Shown piece after piece: positions 8,584 to 17,941 of a stretch of DNA of 64,000 nt. Under the pieces are notes generated by a model. It was not told the DNA's origin. It did not search any database and saw only the letters and a list, made by a program, of their open reading frames with translations. Positions within the stretch are counted from its first letter, which is position 1, and every line of letters starts with the position of its first letter. Made by a program: the position numbers and the translations under genes. This stretch comes from Bacillota bacterium (GTDB lineage Bacteria > Bacillota > Clostridia > Lachnospirales > Lachnospiraceae): the NCBI GenBank assembly GCA_023423335.1, contig JAFAFU010000070.1, forward strand, positions 25,538 through 89,537, read 5' to 3'.

Positions 8584-9669
8584 TTAATAACCCTTTGCGA
8601 TTGCCGCTTTTTCTGCCGCATCAGAAGTTATATCAGAAGAAGTAATTACATAAGGCTCCACATTAACCGAGATGGTTTTGCCATCTGTGGTGAAGACAAT
8701 GCTGCCCTGTTCATCCGTCCGATAGAGAGGAATAGCCCGCTCCTTCATAACCTGCATGGTCGCTGAATGCGGATGCTCGTATTTGTTTCCTTCCCCAACA
8801 CTGATTACAGCATATTTCGGGTCAACCTTATCTAAGAAGTTAATTGTACTGCTGGTAGAAGATCCATGATGACTGAGCTTTAATACATCGGCGGATAAAT
8901 CAATGCCGTTCTCAAGCATTTCGGCTTCTGAGACGGCCTGGGCGTCTCCCGTGAGCAGGAAAGAATTACTTCCATAGGTAAGTTTTATTCCAATACTATA
9001 ATCATTTAAGGATTCATAACCAGAGGCATTAGGAGAGATTATGACAAAGGAAGCATTGCCGAGAGTATAATTATCCCCAACTGCAGGCCTTGTAATGATA
9101 AGGCTATTATCTGCAATGGCTTCCAGTACATCATCATAATTTTCTGAATCAACCGAAACGTCCGGCAGGAGTACATTACCTACGCTAAACGTATTAATAA
9201 CGGTATCGAGCCCTCCGATATGATCATTGTGCGGATGGGTACCAATAACGTAATCCAGTCTTTCTACTCCAAGCTTTTTCAGGTATTTTGTAACGGTAGC
9301 GCCTTCTTCGTTTACTCCTGCATCGATAAGCATAAAGTGGCCATTATCTTCGATTAGAATGGAATCTCCCTGGTTAACATCAATAAAATGAAGCTTGACT
9401 GTTGGAGTTACTGTGGGGGTAGGCGTATTGTTAGAGGGTTCATCTGAGGGAGTAGGAGCAATCGTAATTATTGCAGTGGGAGAAATCGTTGGTGTAGCTT
9501 CTAAAGCAGGGGTAGGGGCAATCGTTGGTGTAATACTCGGAATACCGGTGGGTTTTATATTATGATCAGAATCAGTGGATTGTATATAGATAAATACCGC
9601 TATAAATAATGTAATTACAACTCCAAGCAGGGTAAAAAGAATTGCTTTATTTTTTTTATTTCTATTCAT
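8584..9669 (-). CDS. Exported ComEC/Rec2-like metallo-beta-lactamase-fold hydrolase
   Basis: 361 residues. Residues 8-30 are a hydrophobic membrane anchor or signal segment. About 60 residues of Thr/Pro-rich linker (repeats of the type PTIAPTP) follow, then a metallo-beta-lactamase domain beginning VKLHFIDVNQGDSILI. The zinc motif is THPHNDHIGG, with later metal ligands in LTGDA and LSHHGS. This matches the stand-alone ComEC-type hydrolases of Gram-positives, thought to degrade nucleic acids or other phosphoesters outside the membrane; activity is not proven for most. Ribosome binding site GGAG precedes the ATG. The gene is monocistronic as far as can be seen. Anchoring on a Pro/Thr stalk suggests the catalytic domain spans or sits on the cell wall. 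Confidence 0.85.
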   Translation of the reverse strand: MNRNKKNKAILFTLLGVVITLFIAVFIYIQSTDSDHNIKPTGIPSITPTIAPTPALEATPTISPTAIITIAPTPSDEPSNNTPTPTVTPTVKLHFIDVNQGDSILIEDNGHFMLIDAGVNEEGATVTKYLKKLGVERLDYVIGTHPHNDHIGGLDTVINTFSVGNVLLPDVSVDSENYDDVLEAIADNSLIITRPAVGDNYTLGNASFVIISPNASGYESLNDYSIGIKLTYGSNSFLLTGDAQAVSEAEMLENGIDLSADVLKLSHHGSSTSSTINFLDKVDPKYAVISVGEGNKYEHPHSATMQVMKERAIPLYRTDEQGSIVFTTDGKTISVNVEPYVITSSDITSDAAEKAAIAKGY

Positions 9670-9978
9670 TGTTAAACTCCTCGCATAATATGCTTAATTG
9701 GTACCAAGTAGTCACGCTGAAATTTATATTATAAATACATGCATCGTGTCCATGATCTTCGGCCCCGGACTGATTTTGCAGATAGCTTGTGTTATACGGA
9801 GCAAAATCTTGATTATTACCATATTTTGTGCTATAGTAATTTGTACTATTGTTACCGCGATATACATGAAATATGCCGGACTGCCTGGTGCGGTGTCGGT
9901 TTTTATTTGTTTATAAGGGGGATACCCTGGCATCGCCGGGGCGAAAAACCGCACGGGAATATGGCTTACCGGCGGTAG
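9670..9978. other. Intergenic region without a supported gene
   Basis: Between the exported hydrolase and the HAD gene, both on the minus strand. Open frames of 72-79 codons occur on both strands but none has a good ribosome binding site or recognisable motif. A short G/C hairpin (CCCTGGC-ATC-GCCGGGG, about 9927-9943) could be part of a terminator for the HAD gene, although no T-run follows. Confidence 0.4.
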
Positions 9979-10623
9979 TTAAATCAAGGTCAGCAATTCC
10001 CTCGGAGTATCAATCAGATAGTCCACGCCGGCGGATTTTAAAACCTCACGGCTGCGGAAGCCCCAGGTAACACCGATGCAGGGAATACCGGCATTCCTGG
10101 CGGTCTGCGCATCTGTCTCCGAATCACCGACAAATATGGTTTTTGATAAATCAGAACCCAGTTCGCGGACAGCTTCAAATACGCTGTCGGGAGCCGGTTT
10201 TCTCTTAACCTCGGCAGATTCACCGATCGCCACGGGAATCAGGGTACCAAAATAGGTTTTGGACAGGGATTTTACGGCTGTGTCAAATTTATTGGAGACG
10301 ATAGCAAGCTTATAATTAAACCGGTTCAAGTCCAGCAGCAGCTCCATGATACCGTTATAGGGCCTGGTTTTATTCTGCATATTGTGCTTATAATGCTCTT
10401 TAAATTCCTCCAGGCACTGAGTTACTTCATCCTCGGCACAGTGGCCGGGGACGGAGAGACGGACCAGGTTACGCACACCGTTACCAACGAAGCGTTTTAC
10501 CTCCTCCAGACTCCGGGTGGAATAACCCTTCCGGGCTAAAATATCATTGAGACTGTCACGAAGATCGTCCAGGGTATTTAATAAGGTTCCGTCCAGATCA
10601 AAGATTATCGTATCGTATTTCAT
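9979..10623 (-). CDS. HAD-family phosphatase, phosphoglycolate phosphatase-like
   Basis: 214 residues from the chosen ATG at 10623, which lies 8 bases after GGAAAGGA; an upstream in-frame ATG at 10653 lacks such a site. HAD motif I is FDLDGTLLNT at residues 9-18, motif II is the VSNK region, motif III the KRKPAP lysine, and motif IV GDSETDAQTA. The helical cap between motifs I and II puts it in the Gph/PpaX subfamily. Substrates could be phosphoglycolate, pyrophosphate or other small phosphoesters. No operon partner is evident. Confidence 0.85.
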   Translation of the reverse strand: MKYDTIIFDLDGTLLNTLDDLRDSLNDILARKGYSTRSLEEVKRFVGNGVRNLVRLSVPGHCAEDEVTQCLEEFKEHYKHNMQNKTRPYNGIMELLLDLNRFNYKLAIVSNKFDTAVKSLSKTYFGTLIPVAIGESAEVKRKPAPDSVFEAVRELGSDLSKTIFVGDSETDAQTARNAGIPCIGVTWGFRSREVLKSAGVDYLIDTPRELLTLI

Positions 10624-10811
10624 GGGAAGCATCCTTTCCGGTATATGAATCAAGCCTGGGAACAGGCTTTTCGTGATTATGCATTATTGAAATTATAATA
10701 GATAGTATATAGTTCTGCGTACAATCCTGCAAGTGGTTTTTAAATATTATCAGAGATTAACCCGTTATTTGTTAAAAATACGGAATAAAATACGAGGAAA
10801 GGAAAAATACC

Positions 10812-11909
10812 ATGTCAATTAAAAATCAGGCAATGTTTTGGTTGCGTAATGTCTGTGATTTTCCGGATGAAATTATGAAAAGCGAAATTCATGATAACAG
10901 TTTATTAGAAGGGCTGAAAGAATTCGGTTCATTAATGAAAAGAGTATACAGTGATTACCAATCCTATGAAGTATCAACCGTCGAAAGCGTCCAAACAAAA
11001 ATCGGCATTATGGCTGACGATTTAGAGAACTATCATAATCTCACTGATTTAGGATTGTGTCTATACTGCATAGCCTCAGTCAGCCAAGAGCATTCGGAAG
11101 GAGCAGTCAGTTTTCTGCGCCTGGAAAAATCCCTGTTTAAAAAGAACTTTAAAAAACTGGTCACCTTCTTCATCAATATGCTGGAAAAGTACGATTTTTA
11201 CTTCCGATATTTTAAAAATGGCAAAGAAGTAGATGCCTATCAATTATGTAATACCTTTGAAGTCTATTATGAAAGCAATGCTTCGCTCATGGCTGCCATG
11301 AAATATTTAAGTGACAGGCTGCCCGCAGTCGAGGTTAAGGCGGATTATGCCGGCCGGACTACCTTATTTTTGATGGCGGATTATGAAAGTATAATAGTAA
11401 AGAAGAGCACGAAGAGAAGCGAAGTGGAACCGTCAAGAGCCGGTATATGCAATACGGCAGGGGATAAAAAAGAATTATGGCTGAAAATTGTAGATAAAAT
11501 AAAAAAAGAATTCGGTCTGGATACGGACATTTCTGTCAATCCTTATGTATTTCCCCATTGGGCAGTTAAATGCTTGAGAAAGAAGAAAACCGTATGTACA
11601 TTTCAGATATATAGCGATTATATTAAAATACGTTTGCCCTTGACCTATGACGCAGCGAAAGATCTTATAACAAGGAGAATAAAATTGCCCCGGAGTATCC
11701 GGGAGTGTATCCAAAGCTTTCATTGTATCGGCTGCGGAAAATGCTCAGATCAAAGTAACATAGAAATATATGAGGGAATTCATTTATGCAGATTAGACTA
11801 CAGTAATTTTATTACGGAAGATTCAAGGTGTATCCATATAGCTGTTCAAACCGAGGAAGAAGCCGCAGTCATATATGATATTCTTAAAAACCTCCTTGTG
11901 CATAAATAG
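10812..11909 (+). CDS. Uncharacterised 365-residue protein with C-terminal cysteine cluster
   Basis: I do not recognise a family. The protein is soluble-looking (no signal peptide or membrane segment) with a largely helical N-terminal half and a basic middle. Near residues 305-313 is FHCIGCGKC, followed by LCRLD about 17 residues later, a spacing suggesting a zinc or Fe-S site. The last 40 residues (HIAVQTEEEAAVIYDIL) look like an alpha/beta element. The start is ATG preceded by AGGAAAGGA. It is transcribed alone, ahead of fhs, which has its own promoter. No base-composition sign of recent transfer is obvious. Confidence 0.7.
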   Translation: MSIKNQAMFWLRNVCDFPDEIMKSEIHDNSLLEGLKEFGSLMKRVYSDYQSYEVSTVESVQTKIGIMADDLENYHNLTDLGLCLYCIASVSQEHSEGAVSFLRLEKSLFKKNFKKLVTFFINMLEKYDFYFRYFKNGKEVDAYQLCNTFEVYYESNASLMAAMKYLSDRLPAVEVKADYAGRTTLFLMADYESIIVKKSTKRSEVEPSRAGICNTAGDKKELWLKIVDKIKKEFGLDTDISVNPYVFPHWAVKCLRKKKTVCTFQIYSDYIKIRLPLTYDAAKDLITRRIKLPRSIRECIQSFHCIGCGKCSDQSNIEIYEGIHLCRLDYSNFITEDSRCIHIAVQTEEEAAVIYDILKNLLVHK

Positions 11910-11949
11910 TCAGATCAGCATTTACCTATTTGCGGAAAGAGGATATCTA

Positions 11950-11978
11950 TTGTCTCAATTATCCTAATATGTTACAAT
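11950..11978 (+). promoter_or_regulatory. Sigma-A-type promoter of fhs
   Basis: TTGTCT (11950-11955), 17-base spacer, TACAAT (11973-11978). About 45 bases upstream of the fhs start; no THF riboswitch is apparent in this short leader. Confidence 0.65.
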
Positions 11979-12021
11979 ACTCCTAGATTATTATGGACGA
12001 AGGGAAAGGTTGGGCGAACGA

Positions 12022-13692
12022 ATGAAATCAGATATTCAGATTGCACAGGAAGCAAAGCTGGAACACATCAGTAAGGTTGCGGAGAAACTGGGGATCTCGG
12101 AGGATGATATAGAGCTTTACGGGAAATATAAGGCCAAGCTGTCGGATGAGCTGTGGGAGAAGGTAAAGGAGCGTCCGGACGGTAAGCTGGTTTTAGTAAC
12201 CGCGATTAACCCGACTCCGGCAGGAGAGGGAAAGACGACAACGACCGTAGGTCTGGGACAGGCTTTAGGAAAAATGAATATAAAATCTGTCATTGCCCTC
12301 AGGGAACCATCTCTGGGGCCCTGTTTTGGTATTAAAGGCGGCGCAGCCGGCGGCGGTTATGCCCAGGTAGTGCCGATGGAGGATCTGAACCTGCATTTTA
12401 CCGGAGATTTTCATGCAATTACCTCTGCCAATAACCTGCTGGCGGCGATGCTGGATAATCATATCCAGCAGGGTAATTCCCTTAATATTGATACGAATCA
12501 GATTGTCTGGAAACGCTGTGTGGATATGAATGACCGGGTGCTGCGTAATATTGTGGTCGGCCTGGGACGAAAGGCGGACGGAGTCGTAAGGGAGGACCAC
12601 TTCATCATTACGGTGGCCTCAGAGATCATGGCTGTCCTTTGTCTGTCGGATCATATGAAAGATTTGAAGGAACGTCTCGGCCGGATTGTGGTTGCTTACA
12701 ATTACGATGGGCAGCCGGTTACGGCGAAGCAGTTGAATGCCGTCGGTGCCATGGCAGCTCTGCTTAAGGATGCCCTGAAGCCGAACCTGATACAGACGGT
12801 GGAGAATACCCCGGCGATTATCCACGGCGGACCCTTTGCTAATATCGCTCATGGCTGCAATAGTGTCAGAGCAACAAAGACGGCTTTAAAGCTGGCGAAT
12901 GTCGTAGTTACGGAAGCAGGCTTTGGCGCGGACCTGGGGGCGGAGAAGTTCTTTGATATCAAGTGCAGGATGGCAGGCCTGAAGCCTGATGCGGTAGTAC
13001 TGGTGGCTACCGTCCGGGCCTTAAAATATAATGGGGGTGTTCCTAAGACGGAGCTGGCTAAGGAGAACCTGGCTGCTTTGGAGAAGGGAATTGTTAATCT
13101 GGAGAAGCATATCGAAAATCTCCACAAGTTTGGTGTTCCTGTGGTCGTTAGTCTGAACCGTTTTGTATCGGATACGGACGCGGAACTGGGCTATGTGAAA
13201 GGATTCTGTGAAAGCAGAAGCTGTGAATTCTCTCTTTGTGAGGTTTGGGAGAAGGGCGGAGATGGGGGCCTGGATCTGGCGAAGAAGGTGCTTGAGACGA
13301 TGGAGAAGAAGGCGAGCAATTATAAACCCCTGTACGAGCTGGAGCTGACAATTAAGCAGAAGATTACGGCAATAGCGAGGGAGATTTACGGTGCGGAGGG
13401 AGTGACCTTTGATCCTGCGGCCGAGAGTGCGATAAGAACCATCGAAGCTCTCGGATATAAGGAATTACCGGTGTGTATGGCGAAGAACCAGTATTCCCTG
13501 TCCGATGATCCGGCGAAGCTTGGCAGGCCAATCGGCTTTACCGTTAACATCCGTGAGGTATATGTATCTGCCGGTGCCGGCTTTGTCGTAGCCATTACCG
13601 GAACCGTTATGACAATGCCTGGTCTTCCGAAGATACCTGCGGCAGAGGGCATCGATGTCGATGCGGATGGCAGAATCACAGGATTATTTTGA
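12022..13692 (+). CDS. fhs: Formate--tetrahydrofolate ligase
   Basis: Catalyses ATP-dependent formation of 10-formyl-THF from formate and THF, feeding purine and formyl-Met synthesis and, in acetogens, the methyl branch of the Wood-Ljungdahl pathway. The 556-residue product is the family's usual length. The P-loop-like [18 protein letters not shown] lies near residues 64-80, followed by the FTHFS signatures [19 protein letters not shown] and FTGDFHAI. I place the start at ATG 12022 (MKSDIQIAQ, the family's typical N-terminus) rather than the TTG 12 bases upstream. It has its own promoter and appears monocistronic. Confidence 0.96.
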   Translation: MKSDIQIAQEAKLEHISKVAEKLGISEDDIELYGKYKAKLSDELWEKVKERPDGKLVLVTAINPTPAGEGKTTTTVGLGQALGKMNIKSVIALREPSLGPCFGIKGGAAGGGYAQVVPMEDLNLHFTGDFHAITSANNLLAAMLDNHIQQGNSLNIDTNQIVWKRCVDMNDRVLRNIVVGLGRKADGVVREDHFIITVASEIMAVLCLSDHMKDLKERLGRIVVAYNYDGQPVTAKQLNAVGAMAALLKDALKPNLIQTVENTPAIIHGGPFANIAHGCNSVRATKTALKLANVVVTEAGFGADLGAEKFFDIKCRMAGLKPDAVVLVATVRALKYNGGVPKTELAKENLAALEKGIVNLEKHIENLHKFGVPVVVSLNRFVSDTDAELGYVKGFCESRSCEFSLCEVWEKGGDGGLDLAKKVLETMEKKASNYKPLYELELTIKQKITAIAREIYGAEGVTFDPAAESAIRTIEALGYKELPVCMAKNQYSLSDDPAKLGRPIGFTVNIREVYVSAGAGFVVAITGTVMTMPGLPKIPAAEGIDVDADGRITGLF

Positions 13693-13825
13693 ATGAACTG
13701 AAAAATGGATACTATTTTTTCTGCCTCGCCCTTAGGACAGTAGCCTGAAGGAGGCATAAACTCATGGCGGGCGGTGTTTTTTCAAGTCAGCACCAATGGA
13801 GCAGAAATTTATCACGGAGGAAGTA

Positions 13826-14461
13826 ATGAGATATATTCTAATTCATGGACTGGGACAAAATTCTTCCAGTTGGGATAGGACAATTTCATATATGAGCGAA
13901 AAATACCGTATAGATTGTCCTGACATAATCCGGCTTCTGGGTGATAAGGAGCCTACTTACAACAATCTGTACCCTGCTTTTTCTGAATACTGCCGGGAAT
14001 TCGGGGAACCGGTCTGTTTGTGCGGACTTTCCTTGGGGGCTGTTCTTGCGCTGAATTATGCCCTTGATCAACCGGAAACGGTTCAATCTATGATTTTGAT
14101 TGGGGCACAATACAAAATACCGAAAGGCTTGCTGAGAATTCAAAATGCTGTTTTCCGGGTCTTACCCGAAGCCTCTTTTCAAAATTTCGGCTTCAGGAAA
14201 AAGGGCTTTATTCAACTGTCGAAATCCCTTATACCGCTGGATTTCAGTAATCGAATAGCGGACATTCGGTGCGATACCTTAATTTTGTGCGGTGAAAAGG
14301 ATAATGTCAACAAAAAAGCGGCACGGGAATTAGCTGACCATATACCCGAAGCTGAATTGCATATAGTTAAGGGAGCAGGGCATGAAGTAAATGTAGATGC
14401 ACCGGAAACATTAGCATCCATTATAAATAAATTTTGGGATAAAAGAACGAGTAAATTTTAA
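13826..14461 (+). CDS. Alpha/beta hydrolase
   Basis: 211 residues from ATG 13826, which follows GGAGG by 5 bases; a more upstream in-frame ATG (13796) has no such site. Alpha/beta-hydrolase marks are the oxyanion-hole HGLGQNSS, the nucleophile elbow GLSLG, the acid in LCGEKDNVN and the catalytic histidine in GAGHEVN. A complete Ser-Asp-His triad suggests an active esterase or lipase-like enzyme; substrate unknown. It ends in front of two strong hairpin terminators. Confidence 0.85.
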   Translation: MRYILIHGLGQNSSSWDRTISYMSEKYRIDCPDIIRLLGDKEPTYNNLYPAFSEYCREFGEPVCLCGLSLGAVLALNYALDQPETVQSMILIGAQYKIPKGLLRIQNAVFRVLPEASFQNFGFRKKGFIQLSKSLIPLDFSNRIADIRCDTLILCGEKDNVNKKAARELADHIPEAELHIVKGAGHEVNVDAPETLASIINKFWDKRTSKF

Positions 14462-14562
14462 TACGACGTCCCGAAGTTCACCGTCATTGTCAGCAGGTTA
14501 AATCAGGCCGTTATGTTTCCATAGCGGTCTGTTGCACAAGCTGGAAATGTGGGTAAAACGAA

Positions 14563-14591
14563 ACACGGCGGCCCTCCTCATGCCGCCGTGT
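14563..14591. terminator. Terminator hairpin (9-bp perfect stem), bidirectional
   Basis: ACACGGCGG and CCGCCGTGT pair perfectly. The plus side is followed by GTTTAAAATT and the minus side by TTTCGTTTT, so it can serve the plus-strand hydrolase and the convergent XRE gene. Confidence 0.75.
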
Positions 14592-14627
14592 GTTTAAAAT
14601 TGGGCGCAGTTATTACGCTCTCCGTAT

Positions 14628-14668
14628 ACATAGAAAACGGCGGTTTTCAGCACCGCCGTTTTCTATGT
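14628..14668. terminator. Second terminator hairpin, 17-bp perfect stem
   Basis: Arms 14628-14644 and 14652-14668 are exact reverse complements around a 7-base loop, sharing the CGGCGG/CCGCCG core of the hairpin 40 bases upstream. Each arm carries an A/T stretch outside the GC core, typical of a bidirectional intrinsic terminator. Confidence 0.75.
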
Positions 14669-14764
14669 CGTTATCGTTTTGGCATAACTTATCATCTGCC
14701 AAATGACGACTTTTTTATTATGCTGTCATAGGCAGACATGCGATTATTTAGCCATTTTTAGTTG

Positions 14765-15367
14765 CTAAGACCTTTTTCTTTTCCATGTAACATACAGCAA
14801 GCGACTAGTGACAACAACAAGTGGAATTAATGGTAAACTTATTAAACTTGCATTTTTCCCAAATCCTCGGAAAATCCATAAAAATCCACTCCCTGTTACA
14901 ATCGCAAAAAAGGTGTAAAACATAATATATACTACCCAACAGCACCATAGCGCGGTGTGCTTATTCACAGTTAAATAAATAATACCGCTTGCTATCAAGG
15001 GGATACCAATAATCAATGCCGCCCAGGAATCCGAAAAAACGAGCATGAATACAATCGCAATAAGACCTACTCCTAAAAAAATCAAGCCGACAATTTTCCT
15101 CGTGAAGGATTTCGGAAGGCGAGTATTTGCATCTTGTTTTTGCAATATACTATCTTCTTTCGCATGTTCCTCATATTCATCATTCAGTAAATAGTCTGTT
15201 GAAACGCCAAACAATTTACTCAATTGCACAATATTATCTGTATCTGGCACTGACTCGCCCAATTCCCATTTTGAAATTGCCTGTCTGGAAATAGTGAGCT
15301 GCGCCGCCAGTTGCTCTTGTGACATGCCTTTTTCTTTTCGTAATCGCTGTATCTTTTCACCTAACAT
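14765..15367 (-). CDS. XRE-family regulator with C-terminal membrane segments
   Basis: 200 residues from ATG 15367, which follows AAAGGAGG by 7 bases (an earlier in-frame ATG at 15394 lacks one). Residues 1-60 are a classic Cro/CI helix-turn-helix (MSQEQLAAQLTISRQAISKWELG). After a charged linker come about four hydrophobic segments (residues 100-195) in which single polar residues are few. Such membrane-tethered XRE regulators are common in Firmicutes, often autoregulated; the signal sensed is unknown. The upstream palindrome at 15444-15458 is a candidate operator. Confidence 0.85.
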   Translation of the reverse strand: MLGEKIQRLRKEKGMSQEQLAAQLTISRQAISKWELGESVPDTDNIVQLSKLFGVSTDYLLNDEYEEHAKEDSILQKQDANTRLPKSFTRKIVGLIFLGVGLIAIVFMLVFSDSWAALIIGIPLIASGIIYLTVNKHTALWCCWVVYIMFYTFFAIVTGSGFLWIFRGFGKNASLISLPLIPLVVVTSRLLYVTWKRKRS

Positions 15368-15785
15368 TTCGGAGCCTCCTTTTCTGTGCTTCAATTATAA
15401 GCCCTCTTCAAATTGCATTCTACCATTTTGACCTTGAAGATCCGCAACTCGTAGTTGCAACACAAGAAAAGTGGTAGTAAATGATATTATATCGCACTTT
15501 TCCGAGTATCGCAACGATGCCAGTATCAGTGAAGAGAGGGCAAGTTTTTTGACGCTGAACATGATATACACTCCGTCCGTTAGCTGTCTTTATCGTTATT
15601 TTTTGTATTTGGTAGTTGCTTTCTTATGCACCCTGCACATTAGAACAAGGGTTACAGCCGCATATTATATTGTTTCAAGGTTTTGATGATTCCTATGACA
15701 TAATAGTAAGCCTGCTCCCGTATACTTTATTGATGACAGCTACTTGTACCATTCATCAATATAAAGGGAATAAGGAGGCTAAGCT
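15368..15785. other. Divergent intergenic region (XRE regulator / SOD homologue)
   Basis: 418 bases with no convincing gene. A 71-codon plus-strand frame from 15471 has no ribosome binding site and no family resemblance. Contents: a minus-strand TATAAT-like -10 near 15399, and the palindrome GCAACT-CGT-AGTTGC at 15444-15458 followed by GTTGCAAC, a possible operator for the XRE regulator. The superoxide dismutase gene starts after AAGGAGG at the right end. Confidence 0.45.
15444..15458. promoter_or_regulatory. Palindrome, candidate XRE operator
   Basis: GCAACT-CGT-AGTTGC is a perfect 6-bp inverted repeat 80 bases upstream of the XRE gene; its right arm also forms the overlapping palindrome GTTGCAAC. 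Assignment as operator is inferred from position. Confidence 0.35.
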
Positions 15786-16373
15786 ATGATAGAGAAGGTA
15801 CCTTTTCATTATACCGAGGATATCACGGTAGTAAACAGGGCGCAATTCGAAGCACATATAAGGCTGTATGGAGGCTATGTGGAAAAAATCAATGAAGTAG
15901 ACGGGGCACTGTATGGAAATTCAGGAAGAGATCGTGCCAATTCAACCTTCAGCTATTACAGGGAATGCAAACGGGGCGAGACCTTTGCTTTAAACGGAGT
16001 AATTCTTCATGAGCTTTATTTTGAGAATATCGGGGGATGCGTGACAGAACCGGATAAAAACACGGCTAATATTCTGGAAGAGGATTTTTGCAGTGTGGGA
16101 AATTGGCAGGTGGATTTTATAGCCACAGCCAAGGCGAGCAGGGGATGGGCGGTCCTGTGCTATGACCAGAGGAGCTGCCGTTTCCGCAATATCAGTCTGG
16201 ATGCCCATGATGTGGGGAATATTGCCTATTCCGCTCCGGTCCTTGTGCTGGACGTGTATGAGCATGCTTATTTCCTCCAATATGCGGACGATAAGGATGC
16301 CTATATCCGAAACTTTATGAAAAATATTAATTGGTCCGTAATCGACGAAAGAATGAAATATTATTATAGCTGA
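15786..16373 (+). CDS. Divergent Fe/Mn-type superoxide dismutase homologue
   Basis: 195 residues matching the Fe/Mn SOD fold. All four metal ligands can be placed: His24 (EAHIRLYGGYV), His75 (LHELYFENIGG), and Asp156 with His160 in LDVYEHAYFLQY; GWAVL and NINWSVI also fit conserved SOD blocks. It is divergent: the KHH after the first ligand is replaced by RLYG, one residue shorter, and the usual WEHAYY is YEHAYF. It may detoxify superoxide during oxygen exposure or, given the substitutions, have another role. Start ATG after AAGGAGG. It ends before a strong shared terminator. Confidence 0.75.
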   Translation: MIEKVPFHYTEDITVVNRAQFEAHIRLYGGYVEKINEVDGALYGNSGRDRANSTFSYYRECKRGETFALNGVILHELYFENIGGCVTEPDKNTANILEEDFCSVGNWQVDFIATAKASRGWAVLCYDQRSCRFRNISLDAHDVGNIAYSAPVLVLDVYEHAYFLQYADDKDAYIRNFMKNINWSVIDERMKYYYS

Positions 16374-16426
16374 TTGCTTTGCAAAGGATCAGGGTTTCTG
16401 CCCGTAAGCTGGGTGTTAAAGCTTTA

Positions 16427-16479
16427 AAAGGCGTAATGCTTCCCGCACCAATCTATGGAGAAGGAAGTATTACGCCTTT
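16427..16479. terminator. Bidirectional terminator between SOD homologue and pyrI
   Basis: Arms 16427-16443 and 16463-16479 form a 17-bp stem with one G-T wobble (AAAGGCGTAATGCTTCC against its partner) around a 19-base loop, with A and T runs at its base. It separates two convergent genes. Confidence 0.8.
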
Positions 16480-16504
16480 GCTGGTATGCTTTATTGTTAG
16501 GGGC

Positions 16505-16933
16505 CTACTGCCTTTCAAAAGCCTGCTCGCAGTATACGCAGCGGTATACCCCGTTTTCCCGGTCCGTAAGCTTGAAGGAATGGGGGATTCCCTGCTCCAC
16601 CGAGGTGATGCATCTGGGGTTTTTGCATTTTAAGATATTTTCGACATGCCGGGGAAGCTCCGGGCTCTTCTTTTCAATAATGACACCGTTCTCGATGATA
16701 TCAATCGTTATCTTATGATCCAGGGCACCCAGTACATCCAGATTAATTCCATCCAGGGTACCTTCAATCTTAATGATATCCTTTTTGCCCATCTTATTGC
16801 TTTTCGCATTCTTGATGATTGCAACGCTGCAGTCCATATTCTCCAGATTTAAATACGTATATATTTTCATAGCACCGCCGGCTTTGATGTGGTCTATGAC
16901 AATTCCCTGATTTAATACACCGATATTTAACAT
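16505..16933 (-). CDS. pyrI: Aspartate carbamoyltransferase regulatory subunit
   Basis: Allosteric subunit of aspartate transcarbamoylase, binding nucleotide effectors and joining catalytic trimers. 142 residues from ATG 16933, 5 bases after GGAGG. The N-terminal nucleotide-binding half contains KAGGAMKIYTYLNLE; the C-terminal zinc domain has two Cys pairs, CKNPRC and CVYC, as needed for the structural zinc. It lies 44 bases after pyrB in the same operon. A separate PyrI suggests CTP/ATP control of pyrimidine synthesis here. Confidence 0.95.
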   Translation of the reverse strand: MLNIGVLNQGIVIDHIKAGGAMKIYTYLNLENMDCSVAIIKNAKSNKMGKKDIIKIEGTLDGINLDVLGALDHKITIDIIENGVIIEKKSPELPRHVENILKCKNPRCITSVEQGIPHSFKLTDRENGVYRCVYCEQAFERQ

Positions 16934-16977
16934 AGCTACCTCCATCCATGTGATTTATTTTAATAGAACTAATTCTT

Positions 16978-17892
16978 TCAGGCCAGTCCCAGTAATTTCA
17001 TGATCAGTGCCATTCGCACATAAACGCCGTATTCTGCCTGTTTGAAGTAAACAGCCCTACGGTCCTCATCCACTTCGGTAGAAATCTCATTTACCCTGGG
17101 GAGCGGATGGAGTACCAGCATGTCCGGCTTTGCAAGTGACATCTTCCTGGCGTCCAGAATATAAGTATCCTTCAGGCGGATATAATCCTCCTCATTAAAG
17201 AAACGCTCTTTCTGTACACGGGTCATATACAGGATATCTAACTCAGGCATTACTTTCTCCAGCTTCCGGACCTCTTTGTAGGAGATACCGTTTGACTCCA
17301 GAATTTCTTCCCGGATATAGGCGGGTATCGTCAGCTCCTCCGGAGATATCAGTACGAAATTGATATTCTCATAACGGGCCAGAGCTCCGATCAAGGAATG
17401 GACGGTACGGCCGAATTTCAGGTCACCACAAAAGCCTACGGTTATATTATTTAATCGTCCCTTGAGATTTTTAATTGTCAATAAATCGGTAAAGGTTTGG
17501 GTGGGATGGTTATGACCGCCGTCTCCGGCATTGATAACAGGAATTGAAGAATGAATAGAGGCAACATAGGGGGCGCCTTCCTTAGGATGGCGGATTGCAC
17601 AGATATCTGCGTAAGAGGAAACAACACGGATGGTATCGGCAACACTTTCGCCTTTGGCGGCGGAGGATGAATCGGCAGAGGAAAAACCGAGGATATTGCC
17701 GCCGAGATTTAACATGGCAGCTTCAAAGCTTAATCTGGTTCGTGTGCTTGGTTCATAAAATAGAGTGGCCAGTTTTTTGCCGTGGCACAGATCAGCGTAT
17801 TTTTTCGGGGCTTGAATGATTTCTTCCGCCAGATTAAGAAGCTCACTGAGTTCAGAAACAGTAAGGTCCGTCGGACTGATGATATGTTTCAT
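16978..17892 (-). CDS. pyrB: Aspartate carbamoyltransferase catalytic subunit
   Basis: Condenses carbamoyl phosphate and aspartate to carbamoyl aspartate, the committed step of pyrimidine synthesis. 304 residues, the usual length. The carbamoyl-phosphate loop STRTR is at residues 49-53 and HPTQ and the HPLPRVNEI motif are present, so all signature active-site blocks are intact. GGAGG precedes the ATG. It is first in a pyrB-pyrI operon with its own promoter and a leader of about 80 bases. Confidence 0.97.
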   Translation of the reverse strand: MKHIISPTDLTVSELSELLNLAEEIIQAPKKYADLCHGKKLATLFYEPSTRTRLSFEAAMLNLGGNILGFSSADSSSAAKGESVADTIRVVSSYADICAIRHPKEGAPYVASIHSSIPVINAGDGGHNHPTQTFTDLLTIKNLKGRLNNITVGFCGDLKFGRTVHSLIGALARYENINFVLISPEELTIPAYIREEILESNGISYKEVRKLEKVMPELDILYMTRVQKERFFNEEDYIRLKDTYILDARKMSLAKPDMLVLHPLPRVNEISTEVDEDRRAVYFKQAEYGVYVRMALIMKLLGLA

Positions 17893-17941
17893 TAGACACC
17901 TCCATATGTGATTAGGATAAGCATATTTTTACGGACAATGT

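Noticed and set aside
9698..9916. Hydrophobic 72-codon ORF on the plus strand (and a 76-codon one opposite) between the exported hydrolase and HAD genes
   Set aside because: TTG start without a ribosome binding site, no motif, and both strands open together; likely chance.
11910..12021. THF riboswitch upstream of fhs
   Set aside because: The leader from the promoter is only about 40 bases and shows no conserved elements.
13693..13825. Terminator of fhs
   Set aside because: A T-run (near 13777) and a 6-bp CTCGCC/GGCGGG pairing exist, but the loop exceeds 30 bases; not convincing enough to list.
15471..15686. 71-codon ORF between the XRE regulator and the SOD homologue
   Set aside because: No ribosome binding site, no recognisable domain, and it lies in a region holding promoter-like and operator-like sites.
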